The notes under the pieces were generated by a model, which was given only the letters and a program-made list of their open reading frames with translations, searched no databases and was not told where the DNA came from. A stretch of DNA of 7,424 nt from Phycisphaerae bacterium (lineage in GTDB: Bacteria > Planctomycetota > Phycisphaerae > UBA1845 > PWPN01): the NCBI GenBank assembly GCA_026647385.1, contig JAPKGY010000444.1:1-7424 (forward strand). The letters run 5' to 3'. The position numbers and the translations under genes were made by a program. Of the stretch, positions 4,966-7,424 are shown piece by piece; position 1 is the stretch's first letter, and the number at the start of each line of letters is the position of its first letter.

Positions 4966-6819
4966 ATGAGCGATACGCCACAAGGAAAACCGATCGAGCC
5001 CCACATGATGCTCCCCGATCTGTTGCGGGAGTATCCGCAGGTTCGCCCGGTCTTCGACCGCTATGGTCTGCGCGGATGCGGCGGCGTACACGGGCCGGCG
5101 GAATCCATCGAATACTTTGCCCGGGCCCATGGGGTGGAACTGGACCGCCTGCTCGACGAGTTGCGGACAGCCGCCGGCTCGCGCGAGGTCAGCCTGCCGG
5201 TGGCGGGCCAGGAACGCAGCGCGATGGACGCGTTGGCCGACGGGATCTACCGTCGATTCTTCAAGGGCGGACTCGCCATCGTCTTGACGGCTGGGGCCAC
5301 GTGGGGGGCTCTGCTCCTGACCCGGATCGCGATGGCTCACGACTTCACCGCGATCTCGATCCACGACATCAACGCCCACGGTCACGCCCAGATCTTCGGC
5401 TGGGTGGGGATGTTCGTCATGGGATTCGCCTACCAGGCTTTTCCGCGCATGAAACACACCCATCTGTGGCGCCCGGATCTGGCCAATCTGACGTTCTACC
5501 TGATGTTGGCCGGCATCATCGCCCGGGTGATCGGGGAACCCCTGTACCAGTGGCCCCTGCTGCGCAGCCTGGCGGTGGCCGGCGCGCTGGCCGAGATCGT
5601 CGCCATCGGGCTGTTCATCTTCATCATCCTGAACACCTTCTGGCAGAGCGGCAAACCGATCGAGGTCCACGAGTGGTACATCCTGGCGTCTCTGGGCTTC
5701 TTCGTGATCCAGGCGGTCTATGAACTCGGCCTGCTCGTCGCCACGACGGCCGTCAATACGCTGCACGAACTCCTGCCGCTCGTGGCCACGTATCAGTCCC
5801 CCCTGCGCGATCTGCAGATCCACGGGTTCGCCATGATGATCATTCTCGGCGTGGGCCTGCGGATGTTTCCCGCCTTGTTCGGGTTCCACTCCCCGAGCAC
5901 GCAAGCCAAGGGGCTGGCTTTCGCGCTGCTGTTCGTCTCCATCCTCGGGGAGGCGGCCTTCTTCATCCTGTACCGTGTGTCGGGAGAGAGAGGTTGGATC
6001 GGGCCGTTGTATCTGTGCGTCCTGGTGCTGGCGGCGTCGAGTATCGCACTGACCGGGAGGTGGGGACTGCTCGCTCGGCCCACGGAGCGCGATCGGAGCA
6101 TCAAGTTCATCCGGGCAGCCATCGTGTGGCTGCACCTGTCGATGGTCATGCTCGTGGCGGCTCCGCTCTACATCCACCTCTATCTGCCGGCCGTCGGATC
6201 GTCGACCGAGGGAGGTCAACTGGCGCTGCAGATCGGATTCTCGCACGCGTACTACGGCGCCGTCCGCCACGCAATCACCGTGGGCTTCATCAGCTTGACC
6301 ATTCTGGGAATGGCCGGCAAGGTCGTGCCGACACTCATGGGCGTGGACGTACGCCGCCTCCGCCCTCTGTGGCTGCCGTTCGCGCTGGTCAATACCGGCT
6401 GCGCGATGCGGGTCTTCTTCCAGATCGCCACCGACCGGTTCGACTGGGCCTATCCGCTCTCCGGAGCGAGCGGGCTCCTGGAAGTCACCGGAATTGCGAT
6501 CTGGGGGGTACACATCGTCCGAATCATGCACGGCTGGCAGCCGGCGGGCGCCCCGGCGAGCGAACCGATGACCCGGATCACCGCGGACGACAAGATCGGG
6601 CTGATCGTTGCGCGGTACCCGCGAACGCTTCCGATGCTGATCGACCGCGGCTTCAAACCGCTGAGCAACCCCATCGCCCGTAGAACCGTGGCCATGGCCA
6701 TCTCCGTCCGCCAGGCAGCTGCCCAGCACGGCGTCGATCTCGACGAACTGCTCGACGCCCTCAACCGCTGCGCGTTCGGCCAGCCCGAGCCAATCCGGGA
6801 AACCTCCTCATCGCAGTGA
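4966..6819 (+). CDS. nnrS: NnrS-like multi-span membrane protein with DUF1858-like domains at both ends, 617 aa
   Basis: NnrS proteins are haem- and copper-containing inner-membrane proteins linked to protection against nitric oxide and nitrosative stress; that role is taken from the family, not proved here. The start at 4966 follows AGAGGA with a five-base spacer. Residues about 12-70 form a DUF1858-like helical domain (LPDLLREYPQVRPVFDRYGL, one Cys at 38). About twelve hydrophobic spans run from 101 to 521. His-rich family-type motifs include HDINAHGHAQIFGW (133-146), QIHGF (285-289) and SHAYYGAVRHA (426-436), each near a membrane edge and a candidate metal or haem ligand set. FPR at 159-161 and VVPTLMG at 453-459 also fit NnrS. 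Residues about 540-603 are a second DUF1858-like domain; its AAQHGVDLDELLDAL repeats the N-terminal ARAHGVELDRLLDEL. It is longer than a bare NnrS of about 400 residues because of these domains. It appears monocistronic. A distant haem-copper-oxidase relative is the main alternative. Confidence 0.85.
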   Translation: MSDTPQGKPIEPHMMLPDLLREYPQVRPVFDRYGLRGCGGVHGPAESIEYFARAHGVELDRLLDELRTAAGSREVSLPVAGQERSAMDALADGIYRRFFKGGLAIVLTAGATWGALLLTRIAMAHDFTAISIHDINAHGHAQIFGWVGMFVMGFAYQAFPRMKHTHLWRPDLANLTFYLMLAGIIARVIGEPLYQWPLLRSLAVAGALAEIVAIGLFIFIILNTFWQSGKPIEVHEWYILASLGFFVIQAVYELGLLVATTAVNTLHELLPLVATYQSPLRDLQIHGFAMMIILGVGLRMFPALFGFHSPSTQAKGLAFALLFVSILGEAAFFILYRVSGERGWIGPLYLCVLVLAASSIALTGRWGLLARPTERDRSIKFIRAAIVWLHLSMVMLVAAPLYIHLYLPAVGSSTEGGQLALQIGFSHAYYGAVRHAITVGFISLTILGMAGKVVPTLMGVDVRRLRPLWLPFALVNTGCAMRVFFQIATDRFDWAYPLSGASGLLEVTGIAIWGVHIVRIMHGWQPAGAPASEPMTRITADDKIGLIVARYPRTLPMLIDRGFKPLSNPIARRTVAMAISVRQAAAQHGVDLDELLDALNRCAFGQPEPIRETSSSQ

Positions 6820-7179
6820 GCGGGTCATACAAATTCCGTTTCAACCGGTGCGCGCCGGGACACGTAAACAGAACCCCCATGACGGGGGCGTCGAAGATCC
6901 CAAGACATCCAACACGCCCAGTTACCCGGCCGCATCGCCTGGGCGGCAACCGAGGTGAACCGAAAACTCCTCGGACAGTTCTCTCATCCGCTGGTCCTTT
7001 GAGCCTTTCGGGACGCACTGACTGTCCCTCATTATCAATTACCGTCAGGCAGCCTGAACTCCGCGGCAAGCGGCCGACTGGGGCAATAGCCTCGATCATC
7101 TTCAAGCCGACAGTATCGGTGGTTGCCCCAGCGGGGCAGTAGCCCCGGTGTTGCTGCCGTGGCCGAGTTGGCTTATGCT
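6820..7179. other. Intergenic stretch after the NnrS-like gene, no convincing gene
   Basis: No frame here has a credible ribosome-binding site or product. A GC hairpin CCCCC (6874-6878) / GGGGG (6884-6888) lies 55 bases past the nnrS stop but lacks a T-run, so it is at best a weak terminator. GGGAC (7010-7014) / GTCCC (7024-7028) lies next to an AT-rich CATTATCAATTA. TGCCCC (7124-7129) / GGGGCA (7133-7138) is a tight hairpin. The 12-mers GGGGCAATAGCC (7080-7091) and GGGGCAGTAGCC (7133-7144) are near-identical direct repeats 53 bp apart. The region reads as decayed intergenic DNA. Confidence 0.5.
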
Positions 7180-7424
7180 TCAGCAATGACATCTGCGGAA
7201 CACGTCTGCTCGATCACTCCTTCCCCCTGACCGCGTAACTCTGTTGACGAACACCGGGAGGAACGACATTTTGAACCGGCTCCGAGTGGCCCAGGTCATG
7301 CCGGCCAATTCCGTGTCCAGGTACTTCGTACTGAAGCAGAACATCCGGGCGCCGACTCCGCCGGCTGTCCCGCGGTAATGGATGATGTTGCCGTAGGCGT
7401 CGTACTCGAAGTGGGCTGACGTCG
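7180..7424 (-). pseudogene. Decayed 3' end of an Rhs/YD-repeat protein gene (continues beyond the window)
   Basis: Entering from the right edge on the minus strand, one frame reads HFEYDAYGNIIHYRG (7413-7369) and then FCFSTKYLDTE (7341-7309). These match the Rhs-associated core, in which a YD repeat is followed by 'RFSTKYxDxETGLYxxGxRYY'. After TE the expected GLYDLGH appears only in another frame as GRHDLGH (7306-7286), consistent with loss of one base near 7308. The later VFVNR (7254-7240), matching the family's 'RFVNRDP', is back in the first frame, so a second lesion is likely. The first frame stops at 7180. Rhs proteins are large secreted or cell-surface polypeptides, often toxin carriers; only the end of the core is present, with no toxin domain visible. 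Degenerate family copies of this kind are common, and this one looks non-functional. Confidence 0.6.

Noticed and set aside
4411..6729. A 772-codon open frame on the minus strand opposite the NnrS-like gene
   Set aside because: It is longer than the sense gene's complement would suggest by chance, but it mirrors the codon bias of a GC-rich gene, is full of Asp/His/Gln/Arg with no recognisable fold, and also overlaps the 5' end of the sulfatase gene in another frame. The sense frame has clear membrane spans and family motifs.
6761..7192. A 143-codon minus-strand open frame in the right-hand intergenic region
   Set aside because: It has no ribosome-binding site, no recognisable motif, and overlaps the end of the NnrS-like gene on the other strand.

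Overview
This 7.4 kb GC-rich window looks like the chromosome of a motile environmental bacterium, most plausibly a planctomycete or a relative. That placement is an inference from three things: a secreted formylglycine-type sulfatase, a flagellin with a planctomycete-like N-terminus (MSVINTNIPS), and a decayed Rhs/YD-repeat tail. No rRNA, tRNA, CRISPR array or intact mobile element is visible.

Layout. (1) At the left edge, on the minus strand, is the N-terminal 210 residues of an unrecognised coiled-coil protein. Its Shine-Dalgarno sequence lies inside a long two-part inverted repeat. (2) A strong intrinsic terminator separates it from an intact 471-aa flagellin gene, also minus. (3) Upstream of flagellin is about 260 nt packed with perfect hairpin-forming repeats, one group arranged like a cloverleaf. 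A quieter intergenic stretch follows, with an AT-rich island and a CGCGAAA-type repeat. (4) A minus-strand sulfatase gene is broken by a frameshift and appears to lack about 25-30 codons at the same point, so it is probably a pseudogene although its active-site motifs survive. (5) A 419-bp divergent intergenic region carries a perfect 8-2-8 dyad and a near-consensus sigma70 promoter pointing to the plus-strand gene. (6) That gene encodes a 617-aa NnrS-like membrane protein with DUF1858-like domains at both ends. (7) About 360 bp with no convincing gene follow, and then the frameshifted 3' end of an Rhs/YD-repeat gene running off the right edge on the minus strand.

The genes do not form a single pathway. 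Flagellin, sulfatase and the NnrS-like protein each appear to be separately transcribed. The most unusual observations are the two RNA-level structures (the sequestered Shine-Dalgarno of the coiled-coil gene and the dense hairpin array in the flagellin leader) and the DUF1858-NnrS-DUF1858 architecture. No clearly new multi-gene system is visible; two of the gene remnants point to local decay.
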